64,000 bases of DNA, from positions 1 to 64,000 of the forward strand of contig NZ_VRLV01000005.1 of the NCBI RefSeq assembly GCF_009760925.1. Direction: 5' to 3'. The position numbers and the translations under genes were made by a program. Shown here piece after piece: positions 1-7,571 of the stretch. Position 1 is the stretch's first letter. Each line of letters opens with the position of its first letter. The notes beneath the pieces were generated by a model, which worked only from the letters and a program-made list of their open reading frames with translations, had not been told where the DNA came from and searched no databases. This DNA is from Nonomuraea typhae. GTDB lineage: Bacteria > Actinomycetota > Actinomycetes > Streptosporangiales > Streptosporangiaceae.

Positions 1-2
1 GC

Positions 3-83
3 CGCCGACTGCACTCCGCATTGGGCTACCGGCCGCCCCAGGAAGTCCTCAACGAACACGATTCATCCCAGATGGCCGCGTAG
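3..83 (+). pseudogene. IS3-type transposase C-terminal remnant (cut by window start)
   Basis: The open frame enters from the left edge and ends at TAG 81-83. It reads RRLHSALGYRPPQEVLNEH, the typical end of the integrase-core (rve, DDE) transposases of the IS3/IS150 group, where the RxHSALGY block lies just after the catalytic Glu helix. Only 26 residues are visible, so I cannot tell whether the upstream part is intact. If intact, this is the 3' end of an insertion sequence; no terminal inverted repeat is evident just downstream. It fits the broken genes that follow it. Confidence 0.7.
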
Positions 84-99
84 GCTACGCCCGCAAGCT

Positions 100-234
100 G
101 GCTGTCCGGAAAACGCTAGGCCCCTCAACGCCCGCCACCGCGACGTCCTGGCCGCCGAACGCAAAGAACGCGCCCGCATCCGCAGCGAGAAAAGCATCCG
201 CTGGGGCGGACGCCCCCTCAATACCGCAGCCTGA
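100..234 (+). pseudogene. short reading-frame remnant, possibly from a mobile gene
   Basis: An open frame ending at TGA 232-234 encodes an Arg/Lys-rich tail (…AAERKERARIRSEKSIRW…) with no plausible start codon. The look is that of the extreme C-terminus of a mobile-element protein stranded next to the IS3 tail, but I do not recognise a family. The rest of 84-307 holds nothing else I can support. Confidence 0.25.
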
Positions 235-307
235 CCAACCGCGAACCGCAGCCCCGGAGCGCCGAACGGGCTGGTTCAGGAGAAGGACGACGCCAGAGAA
301 GGATGAC

Positions 308-685
308 TTAGGAGGCGGACGGCTCGATCTCCCCCGCGAAGACGATGACCTGGTCGATGAGGCTCCGCCGCAGATGGACGACGTCCGTTCCCGCCAGGCG
401 GGGACCTCCATCCGGCGTGGTGAAGACCCACCGGTACCGGGCCCACTCGTCAGGCATGTCTACCGCCGAGCAGCGCACCATCGTGCCGGTCCCCGCCGGG
501 TGGCGCCGGATGTCCAGCACGAACCGCTCGACCGCCTCGATCCCTTCGCTGCGGCCCAACGGCCCCCAGAAGATCACGTCCGAGGTCAGAGCCTGGGAGA
601 GCAGCGCAGTCACATAGCTGTCGTCCGAGGCGTTGAACGCGGAGATGAATGTGTCGATCGCGGACCGCGCGGTCTCTTCCTGCAT
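308..685 (-). CDS. SnoaL/NTF2-like small protein
   Basis: This 125-residue protein has the size and pattern of the SnoaL-like branch of the NTF2 fold: an N-terminal helix (ARSAIDTFISAFNASDDS), a short 'DVIFWGPLG…EGIEAVERFV' segment, then alternating strands ending in VVHLRR…QVIVFAGE. Members are cyclases, isomerases or small-ligand binders, and many have no known substrate. No catalytic residue can be assigned. It stands alone among fragments, with no clear ribosome binding site before ATG 685. It may be a functional survivor of the disrupted region or part of a lost cluster. Confidence 0.6.
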   Translation of the reverse strand: MQEETARSAIDTFISAFNASDDSYVTALLSQALTSDVIFWGPLGRSEGIEAVERFVLDIRRHPAGTGTMVRCSAVDMPDEWARYRWVFTTPDGGPRLAGTDVVHLRRSLIDQVIVFAGEIEPSAS

Positions 686-730
686 ATGCCAGTAATACCA
701 GTCGCTTCGCGAAACGCGGTCGGCCCGTGA

Positions 731-1042
731 GCCGTCTCCCGATCACGGGTCCCACTCTCCATTGCGGAGGGGAGCGAGCTGGAAGTCGAAGGGCCGAACA
801 TTCGGGGTGGCGTCAAAACCGCCCTGGCCGAGCTTGGCTACGCTCAGGTCGAAGCGACGGAGCGCATCCACGTCAGGCCGCCCACGGAGGAGGAAGCCGA
901 CGCGCTGGAGATCAGCCCGGAGCGCACAGTGCTCAACATCTTCCACGTAGGCAAGACGGAATCAGGGCAGGCTGTCGAGGTGACTACGACAGTGACGCCC
1001 GCTCACTATCTGGTGATCGAGCACACGTTCCCGCTGAGCTGA
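731..1042 (+). pseudogene. GntR-family regulator lacking its HTH (UTRA domain only)
   Basis: Frame 731-1042 ends at TGA 1040-1042 and reads like the ligand-binding half of a HutC/GntR-type regulator: '…LAELGYAQVEATERIHVRP' then 'EADALEISPERTVLNIFHVG' and a terminal strand with 'AHYLVIEHTFPLS'. These are the usual UTRA landmarks (PT-x-EEAxxL, then a Pro/Val/Leu core). The frame is closed by a stop at 728-730, and no winged-helix DNA-binding domain precedes it, so the gene is headless. It lies 35 bp before the decarboxylase fragment, suggesting an old regulator-enzyme unit. Confidence 0.6.
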
Positions 1043-1077
1043 CGCACGGCCAGACCACCCGAAGAAGACGATGCGAG

Positions 1078-1854
1078 ATGACAGTAAGCACCCTGCCGAT
1101 CCGCGCACGGGCCTTGGAACTGGCTGACGCGGGCCAACTGCCTGCCTACGTCTACGACCTTGGTGAACTTGACAAGCACATGGCCGTTATCCGGTACGCC
1201 ATGAGTGACATCGAGGTCTATTACGCCGTCAAGGCCAATCCGGACCCGAAGCTGATGGAGGTCATCGCGCCCTACGTCCAGGGCTTCGAGATCGCTTCCG
1301 GAGGAGAGCTTGCCCACGTGCGCGAGCACTTCCCCGGATCTCGCATCGCCATAGGCGGCCCCGGCAAGACGGACGCGGAACTCTTCGCCGACGTCTACCG
1401 GCTCCACATCGAGAGCCCGAGCGAGATCCGGCGACTGTTCATGGCCGGCCGATCGGCTGACGTGCTCCTGAGGGTCAATCTCGACATTCCGATCAAGGGC
1501 GCTTCCCTGGCCATGGGCGGCGGTGCAACGCCGTTCGGCATGGACCCGACCGGCGTTGCCGAGTGTCTCGACATGCTCAAGGGCCAGGACGCTGTACGGC
1601 TTCGCGGCATCCACGCCCACCTGGCCAGCGGCATGGATGCACCGACCATGCTTGAGCTGGCCAGCGCCATTCTCGACTACGCTCGTAGCCTTGGCGTCAC
1701 TGAGGTCAACATCGGTGGCGGGATGGCCGTGTCCTACGCCGACCCAGCATCACGCTTCGACTGGCAGACGTACGGCGCGGGACTTACCGCTCTCCGACGC
1801 CCCGGTGAGACGTTGCGCATCGAGCCGGGCCGCTCTATCTCGGTCTACTGCCTG
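1078..1854 (+). pseudogene. Fold-type III PLP decarboxylase (LysA/ornithine-like), 3' truncated
   Basis: The first ~259 residues are a good alanine-racemase-fold decarboxylase (diaminopimelate/ornithine decarboxylase group). The PLP lysine is K52 in YYAVKANPD, followed by the FEIASGGEL segment, the GIHAHLASG motif, the phosphate-binding glycine loop in VNIGGG and the EPGRS motif near residue 249. Family members are about 400 residues and continue with a beta-barrel domain carrying the substrate Cys and Tyr. Here, similarity stops at about position 1850, and the frame then runs through the antisense of an XRE gene to 2076. The enzyme is therefore almost certainly inactive. Start ATG 1078 was chosen by family alignment. 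Confidence 0.75.
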
Positions 1855-2183
1855 AAACGACACCACCCGGCCGGCGGAACGGACCCGCGCCATGTTCGCC
1901 GACTCCCGACCGGCCAACCACCCTTCAACCGGGCGACCTCATCACGCAACCTCAGGACAAGGGCGTCCAACTCCGCGCGGGAGGCGGCATCCAGGCCGAG
2001 CGCCTCAACCAGCCGATCAACGGTCTCAGGGGTCGGGAGGAGGTGTCCGGTCTCGATCCGCGAAATCGTCGGCTGAGCAATCTGAGCCCGAAGGGCAAGA
2101 TCCTTACCTGTCAACCCGGCTTCCTTACGCCGACGCCGGACGAACTCCCCAAGCGCCCGAAGCCGATCCCGACGATCCTCCAC
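1845..2183 (-). pseudogene. XRE-family HTH regulator, C-terminally truncated
   Basis: An XRE/Cro helix-turn-helix is clear: GEFVRRRRKEAGLTGKDLA, then QPTISRIETGHLLPTPETVD. It is followed by a short helical linker that ends abruptly near 1860 in unrelated sequence (…GWPVGSRRTWRGS…) before stop 1845. Actinomycete proteins of this type usually run to ~280 residues with a ligand-binding C-terminus, which is absent. I take GTG 2183 (VEDRRDRLRALGEF) as start; ATG 2243 is also open. The cut coincides with that of the converging decarboxylase, so one recombination event probably broke both. A truncated HTH protein could still bind DNA. Confidence 0.6.
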
Positions 2184-2243
2184 ACCCAGCGTTCTACCAC
2201 CCGACCACGCAGACCACTGCAGAATCCCTCCTATATGGATCAA

Positions 2244-2608
2244 GCGGCGGCGCGCCGCGCCGCCGTACGCCCCGCGCTAGCGACCCCGCGCCGCGCTGCG
2301 GCCTGGGGCCGGTCACGGCGCAGGCGCCGCGCGGGGCATCGCCGTACGCCCGCCACGCCGTACACCCCGAACCCGCCGACCAAGCGCCGCACCACCGCGC
2401 AGGACGAGGCGCGCCGTCATCTGGGGCAGATGTTCAAGCATGCCTCCGGCGGGGGCCTCTGGCTCCGGGATGATCGCGACGAACGAAGCCGATCAGGCGG
2501 GGACGGAGAATGCACGTCGGTCCGGGAATCGGCATTCACCCCGTGGCCAAGCCGACGAGGAGCGGACACTCTTCCGCTGCGTGGAGTAGCAGTGTCATAG
2601 TGATCCTC
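2244..2608 (+). other. intergenic stretch with inverted repeats, no supported gene
   Basis: About 365 bp with no convincing gene; the open frames here are low-complexity Arg/Pro/Ala. An inverted repeat pairs GCCCCGCGC (2269-2277) with GCGCGGGGC (2329-2337), and further GCCGTACG copies lie nearby (2262-2269 and 2342-2349). I cannot assign a role; a structured control or recombination region of a lost element is possible. Confidence 0.35.
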
Positions 2609-2938
2609 GTGAGCGATCGCGAACGTCGTAGTTCAATGTATGCGCAGCTACGTCAGGGCTTGATCACATCGATATCGGCTGACAACAGCCCTGCCTGGAG
2701 AAATTGGCTGCTGGCAGCTATCGCTGCATGGAGCGTCTTCACTCACATAATCGGCATCATCTCGGGTGAACCGCAGAGCTGGTTGGTCGAGGGGTGGGGT
2801 GTCGTTGCTGAATGGATTGAGCATGGTCTCATCTTGGGCGGCATGGTCTTTGCTCTCACGTGGGCGGTCGCAGCCTTAGTGCACCGTTATCGGTCTCGTT
2901 CTACATCGAGAGTCAGCAATCAGCGCTCGGCCCCGTGA
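2609..2938 (+). CDS. small two-helix membrane protein, AT-richer than surroundings
   Basis: The frame encodes ~109 residues from GTG 2609, or ~100 from ATG 2636. Two hydrophobic stretches (WLLAAIAAWSVFTHIIGIIS and LILGGMVFALTWAVAALV) are separated by a short amphipathic loop and followed by an Arg/Ser-rich tail, so it is predicted to sit in the cytoplasmic membrane. Base composition is visibly lower in GC than neighbouring genes, which suggests recent acquisition. I do not recognise the family. It could be a small immunity, spread or plasmid-type membrane protein, but nothing in the sequence decides this. Confidence 0.5.
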   Translation: MSDRERRSSMYAQLRQGLITSISADNSPAWRNWLLAAIAAWSVFTHIIGIISGEPQSWLVEGWGVVAEWIEHGLILGGMVFALTWAVAALVHRYRSRSTSRVSNQRSAP

Positions 2939-3019
2939 CGGTATCGGTCGGTGGTGGAGACCGTTTGGGGTCCACCAAGGCTCCAGGGAAGGCGAGCGCA
3001 TCCGCGATCATGTAGTGAG

Positions 3020-3092
3020 TCTCCTCAGCCGTGCCCGTTGCGTGCCCGATGGGACGGGAAACAACGGGCAACGGTGGGGAACCATGGGTAAC
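3020..3092. repeat. imperfect inverted repeat near putative attachment scar
   Basis: The stretch repeats a GTGCCCGTTGCGTGCCCG-type block and its complement (CGGGCAACGG), giving an imperfect hairpin. Reiterated 'gtgcccg' motifs are often seen beside actinobacterial tyrosine-integrase attachment sites, but no integrase gene is present here. The remainder of 2939-3378 contains no supported gene. Confidence 0.3.
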
Positions 3093-3162
3093 CCGATCAA
3101 GACGCTGAGCTGCATCTCCCCACATGGGTCAAGATCGTCGTGGCTATTTGCAAGCAGGATGT

Positions 3163-3188
3163 CAGGAGTTCCAATCTTCTAGGCTCCA
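3163..3188 (+). other. tRNA 3'-end-like fragment, possible attachment-site scar
   Basis: The sequence can fold as a T-arm (stem AGGAG/CTTCT around loop TTCCAAT) followed by AGGCTCCA, which looks like the 3' acceptor strand and discriminator base of a tRNA. No 5' half of a tRNA lies upstream, and the T-loop has C where tRNAs normally have G or A. This is what remains when an integrative element that copied a tRNA 3' end is lost. I infer this from shape only. Confidence 0.35.
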
Positions 3189-3378
3189 CAGACACGGCCT
3201 TACCCTCATGCGCCCTTCGGACGTGTGGGGTGAGGCTGTATCTCCGAACCAGTTGGAGCCCGCCCTGATCAAAAGTGCTCCGCTTCGCTCCGCGTGTTCT
3301 TCTTGTTGAGTTTGCGGCAGCCGTGCACAAACTGACTAGGCAACCATCTGCGACTGATATCCGGCCCCCTCCCTGCTT

Positions 3379-3501
3379 CTAGGGCTGCCACAGAGAGCCG
3401 TCGCCGTCCGCCTCTACTCGGTGCTGGACCACTAGGAAACCCACTTCGCGGAGATAGGGATCGTCTGCCTGCGCAACAGTGATCCCCACCGGGATAGACA
3501 C
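3379..3501 (-). CDS. short reverse-strand ORF or gene remnant (40 aa)
   Basis: From GTG 3501 the frame reads VSIPVGITVAQADDPYLREV and continues FLVVQHRVEADGDG before stop 3379. The composition is protein-like, and the frame stays open upstream to about 3555 (…SNPVDLCHQ). It may be the C-terminal end of a lost gene or a genuine small protein. I recognise no family. No ribosome binding site is obvious, and the next gene on this strand starts 3' of it. Confidence 0.25.
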   Translation of the reverse strand: MSIPVGITVAQADDPYLREVGFLVVQHRVEADGDGSLWQP

Positions 3502-3604
3502 CTGGTGGCATAGGTCAACCGGATTGGAGCCTGCCGTCGTGTCCGATCTGCTCTACTGCTGGTGCTCCTTGTGACGTTGCTTGGTGGGCATCCAGGTGTG
3601 GCAT

Positions 3605-5377
3605 TCACTTGCTCTGCTCGGCCTTCCCCGGAGGGAATTTGGATCCCGGGCCGTAGCGGACCCCGGCCCCTCCTCTGGCATTTCCGATCTTTTCTAGTAT
3701 GTCTCGTTCTCTGAGGTCGGTCAGCAGGTCGCGGGCTGCGTAGACATGGAGGTCGAACAGGCGGCGTATGGTTTGGTTCGTGACAAATCCATACTCCCGG
3801 ACGTGCTCGACGACCTTGTGATCGGTGTCGTCTATCGTGCGGCTTCCGTAGGTGACCGATCGAGACATCGCGGCCAGCGTCTCAGACCTCAATCGGTACG
3901 TTGGAAAGGATCTTCTGAAGGTTCGTCGTGTCGGCTCTATGAGATGGTATTCGCTGGCCATCGTCGTGAGCACTCCCTGGGCCTCTACTGGCGTGCGTTG
4001 GATTATGGTGGCCAGCCTGACGGCCTCGATGCTGCTGCTGTGGCGAAGGCATGAAAGGGCGAGGAGAGCGTTCAGATCTCTTCCTGTGCGCGCCGGCAAG
4101 TTGTTCACGAACCGGGCGAATGATTCATTTCCAAGTCCGCCGGCCAGAGTTGCGCGCACTCGTCCTCCCATCTCCTCGAAGATGGGTGGCTCTTTGCCTA
4201 CGCGTAGCATTTCTCTGTAGGTTCTATCCACTCCTGGTCCGGTTCGTTCCGCCAGGAGGAGAAGGGAAACCGTTTCGGTCAGCAGTCTGTTTCTTGGGGT
4301 CGGCGGATACGTGAGGATATTGGACGGGGTCACTCCGGTCACAAGCTCTCCCGGACTCGTGATCGCCAGGCACTGTGGAGACTGCTCCACGTCCACGGTG
4401 CCACCCACCTCATAGGAGCGGTGAATGAACCCGTTTATGATCAGTTCGCTGACCGCGTCGCTCGGGTAGTCGGTGAGTGAGAGCTGCACTCCGCCGGCCA
4501 CAGCGAGGGGAAGAATTTCTCGACGCGCTTCTATGATTCTAGCTAATGCCTGAACCGCCGCCATCAAAGGGCGGCTCCCTCGCATTCTCTCCGTGGCCTC
4601 GCTGCCAGCGGTCGGCCGGAACCTGTATGAGTAGCCATAGGTGGGGATGAGGTCGTCTATGGTGGCCTCATCGGCCAGGAGAAGCGCTCCCGCGTTGGTT
4701 ACGCTGCCGTTCCCGGCGATAAGCTGGAGTGACTGTACTAGGGCTCGGTCCGGCAATTCTGCCGAGTGGCCTCGGCCGCTGCTACTCAGGATGCGACGCA
4801 AACGGTCAAGCTCAATACCGCTAAGGTCCGCCACATCGAGACCCGAGGCGTCCGCGGACCAATCTACGTGCCCACGCGCGATCATGACTTCGCGCTGCTG
4901 GCCGGGCGAGTAGGGCAGGCATTCCGTGCCCTGGCGACGAGTGGAGAGGCCGGCTGTATTGCTGTGGGGCACCACGCCCTCCGGGACGGTGAGCAGAATC
5001 AGGCGAACTCCATCAACGAGCAGCTCGTGGGCGAATGCCGTGATAGGCGGTCTGGTGCGGTCGAATATGCCTTTGCGTATGGAATCAACGCTGTAGCTCT
5101 CCGGCACCCCTTTGAGGGCGTGGGATCGATCGACCGCACTATCGTCAACGCCCAGCACGACTGTGCCACCACGAGCGTTCATGAAACACGCCAGAGTGTC
5201 CGCCAATAAGCTGAAGGTCGCCTTCGGCGAATCGGCTACTTGTTGGAAGTCGAGTGTTTCCGTCTCAACGGCGCCTGGAGTGACACCGTTCCCCACGAGA
5301 GCCAGGGCCGCGAGCGCTTCGTGTTGGTCCACTCGCCGAGGGTAACCGTGGCTCGGCGCCATCGCACCGCTTCGCAA
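3605..5377 (-). CDS. AlbA_2 (Schlafen-like) DNA-binding protein with GHKL ATPase domain
   Basis: This is a 590-residue cytoplasmic protein. Residues ~38-155 match the AlbA_2 domain (ETLDFQQV…MNARGGTVVLGVDD), the divergent Schlafen-type fold found in putative nucleic-acid-binding proteins. Residues ~305-385 look like the HATPase_c_4 module (YPSDAVSELIINGFIHRSYE, then AERTGPGVDRTYREML). A C-terminal winged-helix-like segment (QTIRRLFDLHVYAARDLLTDL) ends it. Such proteins are annotated as ATP-binding or transcriptional regulators, and several occur in phage-defence loci. It starts 4 bp after the stop of the nucleotidyltransferase-like gene, so the two are probably cotranscribed. The start is TTG 5377 or ATG 5362. 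Confidence 0.8.
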   Translation of the reverse strand: MRSGAMAPSHGYPRRVDQHEALAALALVGNGVTPGAVETETLDFQQVADSPKATFSLLADTLACFMNARGGTVVLGVDDSAVDRSHALKGVPESYSVDSIRKGIFDRTRPPITAFAHELLVDGVRLILLTVPEGVVPHSNTAGLSTRRQGTECLPYSPGQQREVMIARGHVDWSADASGLDVADLSGIELDRLRRILSSSGRGHSAELPDRALVQSLQLIAGNGSVTNAGALLLADEATIDDLIPTYGYSYRFRPTAGSEATERMRGSRPLMAAVQALARIIEARREILPLAVAGGVQLSLTDYPSDAVSELIINGFIHRSYEVGGTVDVEQSPQCLAITSPGELVTGVTPSNILTYPPTPRNRLLTETVSLLLLAERTGPGVDRTYREMLRVGKEPPIFEEMGGRVRATLAGGLGNESFARFVNNLPARTGRDLNALLALSCLRHSSSIEAVRLATIIQRTPVEAQGVLTTMASEYHLIEPTRRTFRRSFPTYRLRSETLAAMSRSVTYGSRTIDDTDHKVVEHVREYGFVTNQTIRRLFDLHVYAARDLLTDLRERDILEKIGNARGGAGVRYGPGSKFPPGKAEQSK

Positions 5378-5381
5378 GCAC

Positions 5382-6005
5382 TCACCTGGGATGAGGAGAA
5401 CCGTTCAGGCGGTCGTTGACCCAGCGTCGGCGTTCCGGCGGGAGACCGTGCGCGGTCATAGCCCTCTGGAGCAGGCCGGCATCGAACCCCCGCGCCGCCA
5501 TGTGGTCGAGGAGCGGTTCGTATCGATCGGGCCGGTCACGCCGGAGCTCCGTGGCCAGCCGCAGTTCGAGGCGCACCACGGGAACACGATGCGAGCCGCA
5601 CGTGACAAGGACGTAGTGCTGCCACGGGCCACGGCCGACGCACTCCATGGCGTCGGAGTCGTCCTCCACCTCCACCGTGCTGATCTCGACATGGACCCCG
5701 TTCACTTCGTATCTGGCGAAATACTGCGAACTCTCGGGGATCCACGACGCCGCATACAGGCAGGGGAAGGACGAAAGGGCGGCGGCGATCGTGTCCACGT
5801 CCTCCCGTCGCGCCACCAGCAGGTCGATGTCTCCGACGGGAAGACGGACACCTTGCAGCAGAGCGGCGCCGGTGCCACCCATGCGATATCTCGGGTCGGC
5901 TCCCGCTGCCCTTACGGCGGTGAGAGTGGAGTCTAAGGCCGACGTTACATCCGCCAGCTGCAGAAATGCCGCGCTAGTTCCCATGTCGATCACCGTAACC
6001 ATCAT
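5382..6005 (-). CDS. nucleotidyltransferase-fold protein
   Basis: This 207-residue protein begins with a helical segment, then 'MGGTGAALLQGVRLPVGDID' with GG at 43-44 and the acidic pair D59/D61, followed ~45 residues on by a third acidic residue in GVHVEIS (E107). This GG…DxD…E layout is that of the nucleotidyltransferase superfamily (MNT, AbiEii, aminoglycoside-nucleotidyltransferase relatives). It could transfer a nucleotide to a tRNA, protein or small molecule; the target is unknown. Directly upstream of the AlbA_2/ATPase gene, it resembles the toxin or modifier half of a two-gene system, but that is inference. ATG 6005 or 6002 are both possible starts. Confidence 0.65.
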   Translation of the reverse strand: MMVTVIDMGTSAAFLQLADVTSALDSTLTAVRAAGADPRYRMGGTGAALLQGVRLPVGDIDLLVARREDVDTIAAALSSFPCLYAASWIPESSQYFARYEVNGVHVEISTVEVEDDSDAMECVGRGPWQHYVLVTCGSHRVPVVRLELRLATELRRDRPDRYEPLLDHMAARGFDAGLLQRAMTAHGLPPERRRWVNDRLNGSPHPR

Positions 6006-6079
6006 GAGCCGCCGGGCGTCAGGCCCGGGTCGTCACCGCGCTTCGCGAATCTCCGCACATCGCCCACAAACCCGGACGT

Positions 6080-6493
6080 TCAGTGACCCTTGAACTGGGC
6101 CAGGCCGCCGATGAGCCGGCGCGGTATGCGCTTCCACCACCAGCCGTCACCTCGCCCGGCCTGGCCGTGGCCAGAGAGCACGCCGCTCCCGTCGTCCTCC
6201 GTGGCGGCCTGGAAGCGTGTGTCCAGCGGCTGAAGAGCCTGATCCAGCAGCGTCCGCGCCGGTTCGGTCACCAGGAGTCCGGCCCGGGCCAGCCATTCGC
6301 GGCAGGACAGGTCGTCGAGGTACTCGGCCAGCGTCGCGGTGTACCCACGCTCGACCTGGGAACCCAGCCACTCCCACTGCGCGAGCATGTTCCGGACGGT
6401 ATGAACCTCCGGCCACCCCTGCGCATAAAGGATCCGGCCCGCCTCCTGCAGGGAGGAGTTGTCTTCCGGCCCAAGCCGCAGAACGCTCGTCAC
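6080..6493 (-). CDS. hypothetical protein, 137 aa
   Basis: I do not recognise this family. The N-terminal ~90 residues are mostly helical (SLQEAGRILYAQGWPEVHTV, EYLDDLSCREWLARAGLL), and the tail is Gly/Trp-rich (GRGDGWWWKRIPRRL). No signal peptide or membrane helix is visible, so it is probably cytoplasmic. It is the last gene before the convergent-looking terminator at 6632-6667 and lies on the same strand as the AlbA_2/nucleotidyltransferase unit, 74 bp upstream of it, so it might belong to that transcript. GC content is typical for the genome. Confidence 0.5.
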   Translation of the reverse strand: MTSVLRLGPEDNSSLQEAGRILYAQGWPEVHTVRNMLAQWEWLGSQVERGYTATLAEYLDDLSCREWLARAGLLVTEPARTLLDQALQPLDTRFQAATEDDGSGVLSGHGQAGRGDGWWWKRIPRRLIGGLAQFKGH

Positions 6494-6631
6494 GCACCAA
6501 GCATGCCGGAAATGCCGCCGGCAAGGTGCCCGGCCGCGATATCAGGCCCAGGAATGATGCGGATCCATAGCATGCCCGCCTGATGGACTATAGGTGGCTA
6601 TTTCCCGATAATCTCTGAAGATATGAACCGC

Positions 6632-6667
6632 AAAGGCCACTCCCCTGAACAAAGGGAAGTGGCCTTT
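6632..6667 (-). terminator. hairpin terminator after the M23 peptidase gene
   Basis: AAAGGCCAC (6632-6640) pairs with GTGGCCTTT (6659-6667), extended by a TCCC/GGGA step around a short loop. The element sits 13 bp past the stop of the minus-strand M23 gene, with flanking A/T residues, as expected for an intrinsic terminator. Confidence 0.7.
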
Positions 6668-6680
6668 GATGTGGAGGTCG

Positions 6681-7571
6681 TCAGCCGCAGTGTTCAAATG
6701 GGCTGGTGTAAGAGCTGCTCCCGACCGACCCGCCCCACTTGACGCACTGGTTGGCGGCGTTCAGCCGGACCGGCCCCGCGTAATACCCGTAGTTCCCCGA
6801 ATCGGTAGTCCGGCTTTCGCCCTGCGGCTCCAGGAAGGCGGAAACCGGCGACGGCGTACCCAGGCTCGTCGACTTCATCGTCACGACGCAGTTGTTGCCG
6901 TTACCCGAGTTGTACAGCAGATAGGTCCGCCCGCCGGTGAGAGCGGCCGAGTCGATCACGGCGTAGCCGCTGCCGCAGGCTTCCTCCGGCGTGTAGGGGT
7001 TGCTGGTGCCGCCGCAGCCGTTGGTGCTGGTGACGGGCTTTCTCTGGCCGAGGGACACGGTGACGCCGTCCACGGTGGGGCTGGTGTCCATGGCGCCGGT
7101 GGAGGTGCGCTGTTCGTAGTGGAGGTGGGGTGCGCTGGAGCCGCCGGTGGAGCCGACGGTCCCGATCTGGGTGCCCTGGCTGACGCTCATCGAGCTGCCG
7201 GCGCCCCGCACCATGCTGGCGAGGTGCGCGTACCGGGTCCTGGTGCCGTCGGTGTGCCGGATTTCAATCCATTTGCCGTAGCTGGTGCTGCCGGCGTCGT
7301 TGAAGTAGGCGGTTCCGGCGGCGGTGGCGCGGACGGGCTCGCCGTTGATGTCGTCGCCGCCGTAGTCCTGCCAGTCGATGGAGCCCGAGGGGCTGTGGTT
7401 GGGGTACCAGTTATTGGCGTTGAAGGTCTTGCCGCAGTTGAACGGGCTCTTGTGGGACACGGCCAGTTGCTGCGCCGAAGCGGCCTGCGGAATGAACGCC
7501 GTCGCGAAGGCGCATAACAGCGTTAACAACGCGGAACTCAAGATCTTCGACCAGGTTGCGGGCATGCTCAC
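6681..7571 (-). CDS. secreted M23 peptidase fused to SapA-like domain
   Basis: The 296-residue precursor has a Sec signal peptide (hydrophobic core 11-28, likely cleavage after ASA 31-33). An M23/LytM zinc metallopeptidase follows: metal ligands H59 and D66 in NHSPSGSID, catalytic H116 in YAHL and H149/H151 in HLHYE. M23 enzymes cut peptidoglycan cross-bridges or other Gly-rich peptides. From ~199 to the end (ACGSGYAVIDSAAL … YYAGPVRLN … WGG) the sequence resembles spore-associated protein A of streptomycetes. That is an unusual partner and could tether the enzyme to the spore or hyphal surface. No partner genes are adjacent. Upstream (7572-7780) is non-coding. Confidence 0.85.
   Translation of the reverse strand: MSMPATWSKILSSALLTLLCAFATAFIPQAASAQQLAVSHKSPFNCGKTFNANNWYPNHSPSGSIDWQDYGGDDINGEPVRATAAGTAYFNDAGSTSYGKWIEIRHTDGTRTRYAHLASMVRGAGSSMSVSQGTQIGTVGSTGGSSAPHLHYEQRTSTGAMDTSPTVDGVTVSLGQRKPVTSTNGCGGTSNPYTPEEACGSGYAVIDSAALTGGRTYLLYNSGNGNNCVVTMKSTSLGTPSPVSAFLEPQGESRTTDSGNYGYYAGPVRLNAANQCVKWGGSVGSSSYTSPFEHCG

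Noticed and set aside
85..411. Open frame on the minus strand at the left end
   Set aside because: Ser/Arg-rich, low-complexity antisense of the IS tail and the SnoaL-like gene; no family features.
649..2076. Long open frame joining the UTRA region, decarboxylase and beyond
   Set aside because: The true UTRA frame is a different one, and the part after ~1855 is antisense of the XRE gene, so this is not a single fusion protein.
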